From the NCBI GenBank assembly GCA_950097015.1, contig CATNEN010000038.1, positions 3,431,501 to 3,495,500 on the forward strand: a stretch of DNA of 64,000 nt, in the 5' to 3' direction. Of the stretch, positions 44,512-56,509 are shown one piece after another (position 1 is the first letter of the stretch; each line of letters begins with the position of its first letter). Below the pieces are notes generated by a model that was not told the DNA's origin, made no database searches, and was given only the letters and a program-made list of their open reading frames with translations. Position numbers and translations under genes: made by a program. This DNA comes from Macrostomum hystrix (lineage: Eukaryota > Platyhelminthes > Macrostomidae).

Positions 44512-47500
44512 TGGGAACTGCACTTCGCATTGTTAGGTGAGCTTAAATCCTAATATAATAAATATCTAATGTCTGACACTTTATCTGCAATTTGACATTA
44601 GGCTACCTGACGTAATACCAGGTTACTTAATGCGGCATCTGGTTTACCTAATGTGATAACTGATTATCATGATAACAATGATAACATAAGGTCAGGTCAG
44701 ACATAAGTGATAACAATGTGATACGCCGCCGAATTTTCCAAAGACCAATCAGCGGTTGGCTACCAGTGGCCCCATTAGCCGTCCTCCTGGCTCTCTGTCT
44801 GTCACCTTCGCCGTCGGCTGGCGTGAGTCCCACTTGGCAGCCGTGGTCTAACCACGAGACGCAGTGCAGCACCACTTGCGGACAGGTGACGATGTTTGGT
44901 TTTATGGGTCTGCGTAGCGAAGTAGAATGGGAAATAGTTCCTAAACGCCCTTCCTGTATGCTAATCCCTGAGCTCGAATCCGCGGCAAGGCCACATTAAT
45001 TTGGCCGCGCACGTGCAGAGAGAAGACTTTTGGGGGCTTTTCGTGCAATTTACGCCCTTGAGGGCCAACCCCCAGGGTACAGCGAGAGTTTACAAGCTGA
45101 GTGTCATATAAAAAGCCACGGCAGATGTGCAGCCCTGTATGATATGTATATGCGTGTATTTTGGAGTCAGCAGAATAGGCAGAATAACATTTCGCTGGCT
45201 GCGTGTCTACTATCACCGAATAACGGTCCAGTGCCCACAGCTCAACTGCAACTGTCACTATTCCGCACTAGCCTACTCATAAGTAGTGCTCACAGTGTCT
45301 TCTCTAAAACATTTAGGGCGTACGCTGCCGAAGACGCGACTGCATTGACAGAAGCTCATCGACGCAAGCAGCCATCAACGTTGACATGTGCGCCGGCGGC
45401 GAGAAGGCCAGCCGGGACTGCCTGCCCTGCCAAGCGTACGTCATCTGTCCGCAGAATGGCGGCTGGAGCGAGTGGAGCGAATGGACCGACTGCATGCTGA
45501 ACAAAACCCTTGCCGACCAGAAGGTCGCAGCCGAAGAGGCCACCGATTCTGCGAACGCGCCAATTTACGGCGGACCCGACGACGCTAGTAAAGCCAGCCA
45601 AGCCAGAAGCGAAGTGGCTGAAAAGGCCGAGTCGAGCGTTGACGCCCAGAATAATGGCATGGCGATTCCGGCTAGCGGGGATGCGGCAGAGTTCGATGAG
45701 AAGTGCGGCCAGGTGAGTCTATACTCTGAGAGCCTCTGGCTCATTGATGATTGGCTGGGAACTCCAGAAGACGGAAGACCTGTCCTCGGATTGGCTTGTA
45801 ACTCCAGAGGACGAAGGACCTCTGTCCTCGGATTGGCTTGGAACTCCAGAGGACGAAGGATCTCTGTCCTCGGATTGGCTTGGAACTCCAGTGGACGAAG
45901 GACCTCTGTCCTCGGATTGGCTTGGAACTCCAGAGGACGAAGGACCTCTGTCCTCGGATTGGCTTGGAACTCCGGAGGACGGAGGACATGTCTCCTCTGA
46001 TTGGTTGCTCTAGTGGAAGAAGGACTTAAACTCAAACTGTGATTGGCTAGGAACCCCAGAAAGCCTTTGCTTTTAGTTGCCTACGGACGATCATCCGATG
46101 GTTTACAAAATCTGCTTTTAAAAGACTAGCTCAAACATAAACCAGGGCACTCGTCAGCGAGTCCGCGCCTGCGACAATCCGCCTCCGGGGCCGAAGGGCA
46201 TGCGCTGCGGCGGCGGCCGCTCGGGCCGCCTGGAGAAGGAGGTCTGCACCGTGCCCTGCTCTGACGATCTGAACTTTCTGGTCATAGCCAAGGAAATGCT
46301 GGCCCAGGACCTGTTGGAGAACCCCAATCAGCTGGTCTACGTGAACTACGGCGCTCCCGCCACCCTAGAGTGCGCCAACGAAGCCTACAGCCTGACTCAG
46401 TCCAGCGTGAAGCCCGATCAAAACCTGCAGATCGACTGGCGAAGGAACAATGTCAGCGTGTTGGCTCTGAAGAGTAAGCTGGAGCACCTCTTACATCGGA
46501 AGAAAAAGGCCAGGGGCATGGACGGCAGCTCTAAGGCAACCAAAAAGGCGGTGGCCCAGACTACCAAGTTGGAGATGGCCCCGGTTCGAGCCCTCGGCAC
46601 GAAGCTCATCATCGACCCGGTGGAGGACGAAAGAGTCGGCATGTACGCCTGCTTCATGGTGGGTCAGCTGTGCCATGCAATGACCAACATACCCCAGCCA
46701 CCTGCACACCTCAATGACCAACATACCCCAGCCACCTGCACACCTCAATGACCAACATACCCCAGCTAACTGCACACCTCAATGACCAACATACCCAAGC
46801 TAACTGCACACCTCAATGACCAACATACCCCAGCTAACTGCACACCTCAATGACCAACATACCCCAGCTAACTGCACACCTCAATGACCAACATACCCCA
46901 GCTAACTGCACACCTCAATGACCAACATACCCAAGCTAACTGCACACCTCAATGACCAACATACCCCAGCTAACTGCACACCTCAATGAACACCGCATCC
47001 CTCACCAGGTGTTGGACGACGAGTACTTCCTAATGCGCAGCTTCACCCTGTTAACCAGGCAGCTCATTCTGCGGCAGCACCCGCAGACGCAGTTGGTTGT
47101 CATGCGAACAAACACGGAGAGCTTCATAGACGCTCAGCTGCAGTGGCTAGACGCGGCCACGATTCGCTGGTATCACAATGGCATACCGCGACGGGAGCAC
47201 GTTCTGGCGGACTGGTTCGAGAGAAACTGGACCATAAGGCTGTCCCATAGGTACACAGGCGCCTGGGAGTGCTACCTGGTGCAAGATGAGAGCCGCCAAT
47301 GGAAGACCAACGAGTTTGTGCTGGAGATCAGCGAGCAGCCCAGCTTCATGGAGAAGTTCAGCGACACCAATCGGGCCTACTTTCTCGCCGCCTGCGCCCT
47401 CATCCTCTACGCCCTAATCGGCTTCCCGCTGGCTGTGCTGACGCTGAAACAGCGCGAGGACAACTGGATGACAGCCGAGGAGCAGCGATGCATTGAGCAC

Positions 47501-47560
47501 GTCAGGCAGCTTAATTATCTGTACATGGCCCGCTACTTACGCAGGATCTCTCCCTGGTGA
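44512..47560 (+). CDS. Secreted-type I membrane protein with TSP1 and Ig-like domains
   Basis: Five exons: 44512-44537, 44744-44885, 45317-45712, 46146-46658 and 47009-47560, giving 542 residues with all phases closing. N-terminal signal anchor region VAPLAVLLALCLSPSPSAG. First TSP1: TWQPWSNHETQCSTTCGQ then GVRCRRRDC with Cys pairs to about residue 100. Second TSP1 starts WSEWSEWTDC but has about 65 inserted residues (Ala/Glu/Lys-rich) before DEKCGQGTRQRVRACDNPPP, an unusual interruption. Two Ig-like domains follow: one with APATLECANEAY and GMYACFM, one with IRWYHNG and TGAWECYLV. TM at FLAACALILYALIGFPLAVL and a short basic tail (YMARYLRRISPW). Likely a cell-surface adhesion or guidance receptor. 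Vertebrate ortholog not recognised. The GTGACG donor of exon 2 abuts a SINE insertion. Confidence 0.8.
44886..45300 (+). mobile_element. tRNA-derived SINE, family A, copy 2 (in TSP1-Ig intron 2)
   Basis: Same body as 4544-4935 on the opposite strand: GAGCTCGAATCCGCGGCAAG (44971-44990), TTTACGCCCTTGAGGGCCAA (45048-45067) and TCAGCAGAATAGGCAGAATA (about 45168-45187). It occupies most of the intron, starting essentially at the splice donor. Confidence 0.8.
45750..46015. repeat. 42-bp minisatellite in TSP1-Ig intron 3
   Basis: About six units containing CTCGGATTGGCTTGGAACTC and CAGAGGACGAAGGACCTCTG, ending near 46015. Confidence 0.93.
46665..46995. repeat. 34-bp minisatellite that makes up the whole of TSP1-Ig intron 4
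   Basis: Nine to ten units with TAACTGCACACCTCAATGAC and CAACATACCCCAGC. The array runs from about 10 bp after the donor to about 20 bp before the acceptor, so the 350-bp intron is nearly all repeat. Confidence 0.95.
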
Positions 47561-50189
47561 AGCTGGACTGGTCTGGTCTGGATATGGTTGAAAGGCTGAG
47601 AACTATTGATTAGTGTATCGATTAGTAGATTTTTTGCGAACGAAATTGTTTGAATTTCGTAAAATTGGAAATCGAAGATTGTAAATATCCCAAAATGAGC
47701 ATGCTTTTGACACTATTTCGACTTTATTCAACCCTAATTGCCGAATCCCACTGTCATCTTCGATTCATAATTATCAGATCCCACTTTCTGTTTCGATCCC
47801 TAACTGTCAGATCCCACTTTCCTCTTTTGATCCTAAACTGTCAGATCCCACTTTCATGTTTCGATCCCAAACCGTCAGATCCCACTTTCCTCTTTTGATC
47901 CCAAACTGTCAGATCCGACTTTTCTGTTTCGATCCCAAACCGTTAGATCCCACTTTCATGTTTCGATCCCAAACCGTCAGATCCCACTTTCCTCTTTTGA
48001 TCCCAAACTGTCAGATCCGACTTTTCTGTTTTGATCCCAAACTGTCAGATCCCACTTTCCTGTTTCGATCCTAAACCGCCAGATCCCACTTTCCGGTTTT
48101 GATCCTAAACTGTCAGATCCCACTTTCATGTTTCGATCCCAAACCGCCAGATCCCACTTTCCGGTTTTGATCCTAAACTGTTAGATCCCACTTTCCGGTT
48201 TTGATCCCAAACTGTCAGATCCGACTTTTCTGTTTTGATCCCAAACTGTCAGATCCCACTTTCCTGTTTCGATCCTAAACCGCCAGATCCCACTTTCCGG
48301 TTTTGATCCTAAACTGTCAGATCCCACTTTCATGTTTCGATCCCAAACCGCCAGATCCCACTTTCCTGTTTTGATCCCAAACTGTCAGATCCCACTTTCC
48401 GGTTTTGATCCTAAACTGTTAGATCCCACTTTCCGGTTTTGATCCCAACCTGTTAGATCCCACTTTCCGGTTTTGATCCCAAACTGTTAGATCCCACTTT
48501 CCGGTTTTGATCCCAAACTGTCAGATCCCACTTTCCTCTTTTGATCCCAAACTGTCAGATCCGACTTTTCTGTTTTGATCCCAAACTGTCAGATCCCACT
48601 TTCCTGTTTCGATCCTAAACCGCCAGATCCCACTTTCCGGTTTTGATCCTAAACTGTCAGATCCCACTTTCATGTTTCGATCCCAAACCGCCAGATCCCA
48701 CTTTCCTGTTTTGATCCCAAACTGTCAGATCCCACTTTCCTCTTTTGATCCCAAACTGTCAGATCCGACTTTTCTGTTTTGATCCCAAACTGTCAGATCC
48801 GACTTTTCTGTTTTGATCCCAAACTGTCAGATCACTTTCCTCTTTTGATCCCAAACTGTCAGATCCGACTTTCCTCTTTTGATCCCAAACTGTCAGATCC
48901 GACTTTTCTGTTTTGATCCCAAACTGTCAGATCCCACTTTCATGTTTCGATCTCAAACCGCCAGATCCCACTTTCCTGTTTTGGTCCCAAACTGTCAGAT
49001 CCCACTTTCCGGTTTTGATCCTAAACTGTTAGATCCCACTTTCCGGTTTTGATCCCAACCTGTTAGATCCCACTTTCCTGTTTTGATCCCAAACTGTTAG
49101 ATCCCACTTTCCTGTTTCGATCCCAAACTGTTAGATCCCACTTTCCGGTTTTGATCCTAAACTGTTAGATCCCACTTTCTGGTTTTGATCCCAACCTGTT
49201 AGATCCCACTTACCGGTTTTGATCCCAAACTGTTAGATCCCACTTTCCGATTTTGATCCCAACCTGTAAAATCCCACTTTCTAGTTTCGATCCCAACCTG
49301 TCAAATCCCACTTTCCTGTTTCGATTCCAACCTGTCAAATCCCACTTTCCTGTTTTATGTTTTCTAAAAAGCCAAGCATTAATACAGTGTTACAAAACTG
49401 CATCAGATTTATAACTTATAAGCAGAAAATAGGTTTGCATATTTATTCTTCACTATCAGACAAAAAACAATATTGCGGCCAAATATAAATGACCATGCAA
49501 TTCCGGTAGACACAGAAAACCCAACTGCACTCACTGCAAGCTAAAGGCTATGAAAAGGTATAGAAAACACAAACAGTCGAGAACAAACGTTGCACAATGA
49601 GTAAGCGGTTTTCAAAGAACCACAATGATCGCTGTGAATATAGGTAAGCGCGGGTAAGCGAAGCATAGATAGAGAAGCTCATGCACGAGTTTCTTAAACC
49701 GAATAAAATTAGAGCAGTGCTTTAGTCTATTAATACGACGAGTATTCGCGGAATTTCGAGAACGATAACGAAGCAAGGTTATCAATTTGATAAGAATTTC
49801 GATTTGAAAACACAGAAAACAACAATGTACATTCCGCTTTATTGTAGTGAACATTGCTACTTTATCTGTAATTTATCTATAAAACAAATACACTGCAATT
49901 CGGACACTCGTATCATTATGTTATTGAAAGTTCGCGTTTGATTATATTTAAACTCAGAGAGCTCGTTAGGGGAAGAGAAACAGAAAACTGATATACTGAT
50001 ATATAAGATGGAGAAAGTAAGAGAGGGGAGGGGGAGGAGGAGACGGGAGACGAGAGGGGAGAGGGTTCCTGAGGCGATAAATACAGGCTCTCTGAGTTTA
50101 AATAATAACTCTAACAAAGGTGTGCTCTGGATAGACAACAGCGGAGATGAAAAAAACACGACAGAATCGCGCAGACAGCGTCAGCCTTT
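47561..50189. repeat. Intergenic region dominated by a 31-33-bp minisatellite (47765-49355)
   Basis: About 50 copies of CAAACTGTCAGATCCCACTT followed by TCCTGTTTTGATC, with CGGTTTTGATC, CATGTTTCGATC and similar variants. Flanks are AT-rich; 49356-50189 has no gene and should hold the 3' UTR of the lifeguard gene near its right end. Confidence 0.9.
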
Positions 50190-50903
50190 CTAATCCCTAG
50201 ATGCCTGAATAATAGACAGGATAAACAGGAACAGGTTGACAATGTCCAGGTACAGGTTGAGGGCGGCAAAGATGTACTCCTCAGGCGACAGGGCGTACTT
50301 GTGCTTGCCGCCCAGCATGAGCTGGGTGTCCACCACCAGGTAGACGCTAAAGAGCAGAGCGCCGAGGCAGGAGTAGGCTAGAATGGCGAAGCGCGACTGT
50401 ATGATGGCGCACAGCAGGCCAAACAGCATTAGGATGAGCAGGAACACAAATAGGATGCCGCTGAGCATGGTGAAGTCAATCTTAGTCTGCATGGCGAAGA
50501 TGGTCAGGGCCAGAACTACAAAGGCGGTGACACCGACTGCGATGAACACTGCGTCAGTGTCGTAGTGCGAGGAGATGCTGCCGAGCATGTAGCTCTCGCA
50601 CAGGGTGAACACCACCAGCAGGATGATGTTGGAGGGAAAAGTGCGGCGGCAGTTCTCGCAGCAGGCCAGCACAAGCAGCAGCACCAGGGTGGCAACCAGG
50701 GCCACAATGTACAGCCAGGGATGCTGCTGGGAGTAGATCTTCACGGGTTGGCAGAAGACAAACAGGGCAATAAATGACAGGGTGATGGCCAGCTGCATGG
50801 TGAGTATGCCGTACACCTTGCGCACGAAGCCTTTGCGCACCGACTCCTCGGTGAATTCCATGTTGCTAACGAAGCCCTCGGATTCGTAGTCGTAGGAGGA
50901 CAT
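50190..50903 (-). CDS. TMBIM (LFG/GRINA-like): Lifeguard / TMBIM (Bax inhibitor-1 family) membrane protein
   Basis: 237 residues, uninterrupted frame from ATG 50903 to stop at 50190. About seven hydrophobic segments and the BI1-family pattern. The opening region EESVRKGFVRKVYGILTMQL aligns with lifeguard/GRINA; then RTFPSNIILLVVFTLCESYM, ISSHYDTDAVFIAVGVTAFV, YLVVDTQLMLGGKHKYALSP and EEYIFAALNLYLDIVNLFLF with the conserved Asp residues of TM6-TM7. It acts in Golgi/ER membranes, influencing Ca handling and cell death. Length is short relative to GRINA, which has an N-terminal Pro/Gly-rich part, but normal for other LFG proteins. No introns in the coding region. Confidence 0.95.
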   Translation of the reverse strand: MSSYDYESEGFVSNMEFTEESVRKGFVRKVYGILTMQLAITLSFIALFVFCQPVKIYSQQHPWLYIVALVATLVLLLVLACCENCRRTFPSNIILLVVFTLCESYMLGSISSHYDTDAVFIAVGVTAFVVLALTIFAMQTKIDFTMLSGILFVFLLILMLFGLLCAIIQSRFAILAYSCLGALLFSVYLVVDTQLMLGGKHKYALSPEEYIFAALNLYLDIVNLFLFILSIIQASRD

Positions 50904-52090
50904 GCTTGCCGGCGGTTGGCTGCGGCAGTGGCGGCGCTATCAATAATTGAAGCTAATTTCACTATTCCTCAACAGCTAACTGACTGGGATCCTGAGGGGA
51001 TTGGGGAAGTTGGGCAGACTAGAGGGGAGACCAAGCCTGGGGATCTTGGATTTGGGCCAATAACGTTGGCGATTTCGGAATTGGGATTTGGGAAGGGGAG
51101 CCTGATATTGAGGGTCTGGGATTTGGGAAGGTTCGGGGTAGGGTGTTCAGGTTCGGGTTTTGGCACTGGGTTCGGGGTTTCCAGATTTGTTAATTTTATT
51201 TCAGTTTTACTTAATTAGTATTGCCTTATTATGTGATAAAGCGTCGTTTAGAATCGCGCCAATTCAAATAAATACCTCGTGAACTAAACTGGTGTACGCA
51301 ATACGCTTAATGCACTGCACTAAGGACTTAATAATCGTGATCCCGTAATCATTCTAACGTAAATCTATCATTCTACGAATTTTCGGCCCTGCATTATAAT
51401 ATTCCATAGTGAAAGGAATGATCTTCTATATATCTAAAGTCTAAACTGCATTATGTCTTATGTCTTTAATTATGCTTTATTTTTACCTAGCCAGCTAGTT
51501 AAGTAGGTAATCCCACATCCAGGCTAACAGAGAACTTGTAGACCTTTACTAAACAGAGCAAATCATATTAATGATTATCTATTCTCTATATAGCAGGTTC
51601 GTTTACTGTCATCCATTCATTAAAGTTTTTAGCAATTTATTTTTCTAGCATATTAGCTCTAGCCTTAGCCCTGCTTTTAGCCTTAGCTTACGGCTCGTAT
51701 AATTTATGTATTAGGGGCTAGGGCTACACTGTTGCTGACTACTGACTAGCAGCATGTCTGAGACTATAAGAGCAGATAAATATGAACACAGTCAGGTAGG
51801 TCAGAGTCTACCTGACCTACCTGATCTTTTAGATGCTTATCAAAATTATAAGTACGACTGAGGAGTTGAGTAGTGTAGCCATAGTGGGGAGAAGAGTTAA
51901 CAATTGAAAAGTAGAAAGAGGAAAAGGCGGAATACTGGTATTTTAAGACAATTGCATACTGTCCTCAACAATGACTCCAAGTCCAAGAGATAGTCGGGTA
52001 AAGTCCGGGGTCAGGTCGGGTTTTAAGTCCGGGTCGGGTTCCGGGTTCGGGGTCAGTGTTTCCATTTCCAAAAATGGAAACCCGAACACC
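50904..52090. other. Region upstream of the lifeguard gene, with seed copies of the neighbouring minisatellite
   Basis: 51083-51137 contains a single copy of the 35-bp unit (GGGAAGGGGAGCCTGATATT, then GAGGGTCTGGGA) about 1 kb before the array itself begins. The rest is AT-rich, with no gene. Likely the promoter of the lifeguard gene on the right. Confidence 0.6.
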
Positions 52091-53548
52091 CCTAGGGGAG
52101 ACTGATATTGAGGGTCTGGGATTCGGGAAGGGGAGCCTGATATTGAGGGTCTGGGATTCGGGAAGGGGAGCCTGATATTGAGGGTCTGGGATTCGGGAAG
52201 GGGAGCCTGATATTGAGGGTCTGGGATTCGGGAAGGGGAGCATGATATTGAGGGTCTGGGATTCAGGAAGGGGAGCATGATATTGAGGGTCTGGGATTCG
52301 GGAAGGGGAGCCTGATATTGAGGGTCTGGGATTCGGGAAGGGGAGACTGATATTGAGGGTCTGGGATTCGGGAAGGGGAGCATGATATTGAGGGTCTGGG
52401 ATTCGGGAAGGGGAGCATGATATTGAGGGTCTGGGATTCGGGAAGGGGAGCATGATATTGAGGGTCTGGGATTCGGGAAGGGGAGCATGATATTGAGGGT
52501 CTGGGATTCGGGAAGGGGAGCCTGATATTGAGGGTCTGGGATTCGGGAAGGGGAGCCTGATATTGAGGGTCTGGGATTCGGGAAGGGGAGCATGATATTG
52601 AGGGTCTGGGATTCGGGAAGGGGAGCATGATATTGAGGGTCTGGGATTCGGGAAGGGGAGCCTGATATTGAGGGTCTGGGATTCGGGAAGGGGAGCCTGA
52701 TATTGAGGGTCTGGGATTCGGGAAGGGGAGCCTGATATTGAGGGTCTGGGATTCGGGAAGGGGAGCATGATATTGAGGGTCTGGGATTCGGGAAGGGGAG
52801 CCTGATATTGAGGGTCTGGGATTCGGGAAGGGGAGCCTGATATTGAGGGTCTGGGATTCGGGAAGGGGAGCCTGATATTGAGGGTCTGGGATTCGGGAAG
52901 GGGAGCCTGATATTGAGGGTCTGGGATTCGGGAAGGGGAGCCTGATATTGAGGGTCTGGGATTCGGGAAGGGGAGCCTGATATTGAGGGTCTGGGATTCG
53001 GGAAGGGGAGCCTGATATTGAGGGTCTGGGATTCGGGAAGGGGAGCCTGATATTGAGGGTCTGGGATTCGGGAAGGGGAGCCTGATATTGAGGGTCTGGG
53101 ATTCAGGAAGGGGAGCCTGATATTGAGGGTCTGGGATTCGGGAAGGGGAGCCTGATATTGAGGGTCTGGGATTCGGGAAGGGGAGCATGATATTGAGGGT
53201 CTGGGATTCGGGAAGGGGAGACTGATATTGAGGGTCTGGGATTCGGGAAGGGGAGCATGATATTGTGGGTCTGGGATTCGGGAAGGGGAGCCTGATATTG
53301 AGGGTCTGGGATTCGGGAAGGGGAGCATGATATTGTGGGTCTGGTATTCGGGAAGGGGAGACTGATATTGAGGGTCTGGGATTCGGGAAGGGGAGACTGA
53401 TATTGAGGGTCTGGGATTCGGGAAGGGGAGACTGATATTGTGGGTCTGGTATTCGGGAAGGGGAGACTGATATTGAGGGTCTGGGATTCGGGAAGGGGAG
53501 ACTGATATTGAGGGTCTGGGATTCGGGAAGGGGAGACTGATATTGAAG
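52090..53548. repeat. 35-bp minisatellite, about 41 copies
   Basis: Exactly 35-bp units: GGGATTCGGGAAGGGGAGCC followed by TGATATTGAGGGTCT, almost invariant; CCTGA/CATGA/ACTGA variants form blocks. Because 35 is not a multiple of 3, each minus frame reads a 35-residue super-repeat and stays open for up to 565 codons; these frames are artefacts. Confidence 0.97.
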
Positions 53549-54304
53549 ACCCCAGGCTTGGGTTTGAGGTTGGGGGGGGGAAGATTTTAAATGAGGATCT
53601 TGAGTATGGGAAGAGTAGTCTAAACTTCCGGAGTTGAGGTTTAGGAAAGGGACACTAAACACGAGGATTTCTGGGAGCGATAGATTATAACAGAATTTGA
53701 GCTTAGAGCAGGGAGACTAAACCCGACAAGCCGAAACATAAGGCATCAAACATAAGACGGTCCCATCTGAGTCAAATAGGACTGCGCTCAGAAAATATAA
53801 GTAGTCACCAAGTTTAATTAGTTTTAAATGAAATTTCTTTAACACACACAATGGCCAGAAATCACTGCGGGTCATGAAGATAGTACAATTCTTTTCGAAT
53901 TAAATTATCTATATTTCATTATTTAGTACTAGAGGAGCGCTTAGTTCTGTTCGAAAATTCGAAAATGCCTAAATACTGGGCGTCAAATAAAAATTCGTTA
54001 AAGTCTACATCTACAGCAGCTTTTCTGTTTAAAGATTTCAAGTACTAAGCACGCGGCCAAACAGCAGATGGCTAGGGTTTTCCAGAGGGAGAATATATAT
54101 AGAAAAAAGCTATCCAATTCTAAACAGTACATTGTAAGCTAAGGCTAGCGAAAACTAACAAAAATGGCGAGCTGGTGCTGAAGAAGACAGAAAATTCAAG
54201 GTTCATTAAGGATCTAAAATTCAGGCAGCCCACACCAGCAGTTGGTGTAGTTAATCAGACCAACTAGACCAACCACTCAACCAGCGCCACAGGGTCCAAG
54301 GAGA
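53549..54304. other. Intergenic, 3' side of the malate dehydrogenase gene
   Basis: No gene recognised. Probably contains the 3' UTR of the malate dehydrogenase gene near its right end. Confidence 0.4.
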
Positions 54305-56329
54305 TCAGTAGCGCTCCTTGACGAACTTGACACCCTTGGCGATGTTCTGCTGCAGCTCGGGCATGGCGGATTGCAGCAGCTTGGCCTCAAACTCGGTCAG
54401 GTTGCCGAGGCCGAGGTTCTCTTCGACACCGTCGCGACCCAGCAGCAGCGGGGTGGCGAAGAACGGCGCTTCGGTCACCGTGGACTCGACAAAGGCGCAC
54501 TCGATGACGCCCCGCTTGCCATCGATGGCCTGCAGCACGGAGTCGACGAATTTTTCGGCGGCGAAGGCCATCGACAGGGTGGCGGAGCCAGCGCCGGCCT
54601 TGGCCTCCACAACCTCCGTGCCCGCGTTCTGGATGCGGGTGGTCAGAGTCTCCCGGTCCTGGGCCTTGAAGCTGACGCTGGGCACCGCCTGGCTGATCAC
54701 CGGGATGATCGTCACGCCGCTGTGGCCGCCGATCACCGGCACGTTCACCTGTCAGTGCGGGCAGGGGGACAGAGCCTAGATGTCTGCCTGTCCAGTGTGT
54801 CTGCCTGTCCAGTGTGTCTGTCTGCCTGTTCAGTGTGTCTGTCTGCCTGTCCAGTGTGTCTGTCTGCCTGTCCAGTGTGTCTGTCTGCCTGTCCAGTGTG
54901 TCTGTCTGCCTGTTCAGTGTGTCTGTCTGCCTGTCCAGTGTGTCTGTCTGCCTGTCCAGTGTGTCTGTCAGCCTGTCCAGTGTGTCTGTCTGCCTGTCCA
55001 GTGTGTCTGTCTGCCTGTCCACAGTGTCTGTCTGCCTGTCCACTGTGTCTGTGTGCCTGTTGTGGTGTCTATCTATCCTCACCTTGGTAACATCCAGTCC
55101 TTTAGCCTCGGCCACAAAGGTGTTGGAGCGCACAATGTCCAGAGTGGTGACGCCGAACAGTCGCCTGGGATCGTACACATTATGCTTCTTTAGAATCTCG
55201 GCGGCGATGGGCACGGTGGAGTTGACCGGATTGGTCACAATGCAGATCATGGCCTTCGGGCAGGTCTTGGCCACGGCTGTGATCAGGTCCGCCACAATGC
55301 CGGCGTTAGTGTTGAACAGGTCGTCTCGGGTCATGCCGGGCTTGCGGGGCACGCCGGCCGGGATGACAACCACGCGGCAGTCCTTCAGGCAGCTGGCCAG
55401 ATTGGCTGGGCCGTCAAAGCCGGTCACCTGGGCCTTGGTGGAGATGTGGCTGAGGTCGGCGGCCACGCCTTTCACTCCCTGCAGTGGAACCGCGCGATTT
55501 CGACGACAAGGTAGATATTTGATGGCTGTATGAACGAGCCTTAGCAGTAGAAAGACTATGGGGCCATTTCAAACACTCGCATCCTTCTTTTTACTGCATC
55601 TCCCAAAATATTCAGCCAAACGCCATGGAAATCCAGAACACGGGCTAACAGTTTCCACTCCATCCGATGAAACAATTTCCAGAATCACAGAACATCGGCA
55701 TCGTCGAGATATTCAACGATTCTCTTCGGAGTGTCTGGTGGCAAGAACCAACAGAAAAGGCATAATTTTTCTGCTCACAAAATTCCATCATGTAGCAATG
55801 TCGGCTATTTTGGATTGATTAAATTGTTTATTATTCCTCGTTAATGCATGAATCAATATCGATTCGCCACAGAGGTTCATACAGAGCAATGTTCGTTGTC
55901 CTTGTCATCAGGGTCTTTGACAAAAATCGCTGAATATCTCGACGATGCTGGCTTGAACGGCTTTGAAAGTTAGTTCATTGTAAAAAACGGAAAATTTTGA
56001 TCCATATGGTGGACTTTCACGAAAATCAGTCATTCGGTTTGGGAGCTATCGTGAAATAGGCAGTGGCTATTTGAAATACCTTTGTGGTCCTTCTACTGTT
56101 AGGGGTGAAAAATATTAGAATAATAATCGGCAGGTGAGAGGACTGTGTAAGTTACCTGGATATCGTACAGGGCCAGCTGGGACACCAGAGGCGACTGCTT
56201 CAGCAGCAGCGACAGAGGCTGCCCGATGCCGCCGCTGGCGCCAAGAACGGCCACCTTGGAGGCGAGGGAGCCGCTGGTGCTGAACTGGCGGCGGGCGATG
56301 GTTAGCAGGTTGAGGGTTCGGCTGGCCAT
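54305..56329 (-). CDS. MDH2: Malate dehydrogenase, mitochondrial
   Basis: TCA-cycle enzyme that interconverts malate and oxaloacetate with NAD in the mitochondrial matrix. Three exons: 56156-56329 (ATG 56329), 55083-55478 and 54305-54748 (stop), 337 residues, all phases close. N-terminal presequence ([20 protein letters not shown]). NAD site [20 protein letters not shown]; substrate loop [19 protein letters not shown] with the catalytic Arg residues; [25 protein letters not shown]-type [17 protein letters not shown]; active-site His in [35 protein letters not shown]. Length matches MDH2 of other animals (about 338). Intron 2 holds a tandem array, and intron 1 holds a mobile-element copy. Confidence 0.97.
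54775..55068. repeat. 21-22-bp minisatellite in MDH2 intron 2
   Basis: About 13 units of CTGTCCAGTGTGTCTGTCTGC. It extends from about 25 bp past the exon 3 acceptor almost to the exon 2 donor. Confidence 0.95.
55558..56085. mobile_element. Foldback-type repetitive element, copy 2 (in MDH2 intron 1)
   Basis: Reverse orientation relative to 40128-40645. GACAAGGACAACGAACATTG, GAATCGTTGAATATCTCGAC, AGCATCGTCGAGATATTCAG and TTGTGATTCTGGAAATTG (all in reverse complement) are visible. Ends are inverted (GGCCATTTCAAACACTCGC on the left, GGTATTTCAAATAGCC in the reverse complement on the right). About 525 bp. No intact coding frame. Confidence 0.7.
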
Positions 56330-56509
56330 GACTGCTGCTGGATTGGAGGCGTTGAGCTAACGAGCTGCGCAGAGAGATTAGTGAGGCTGCTTTGATTAAA
56401 CGCAATCAGGAAACCCCACCGACAGAATTTTCCCAGATGTCCCAGATAACGAGTCTTCAGACTGAAAGCACTATCTTGTTCTCATCGCCCCCCGAAATTC
56501 CACCCCTCA

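Noticed and set aside
51943-53662. 461- and 565-codon minus frames with Pro/Ser repeats
   Set aside because: A 35-bp array read in three frames; no independent evidence of coding.
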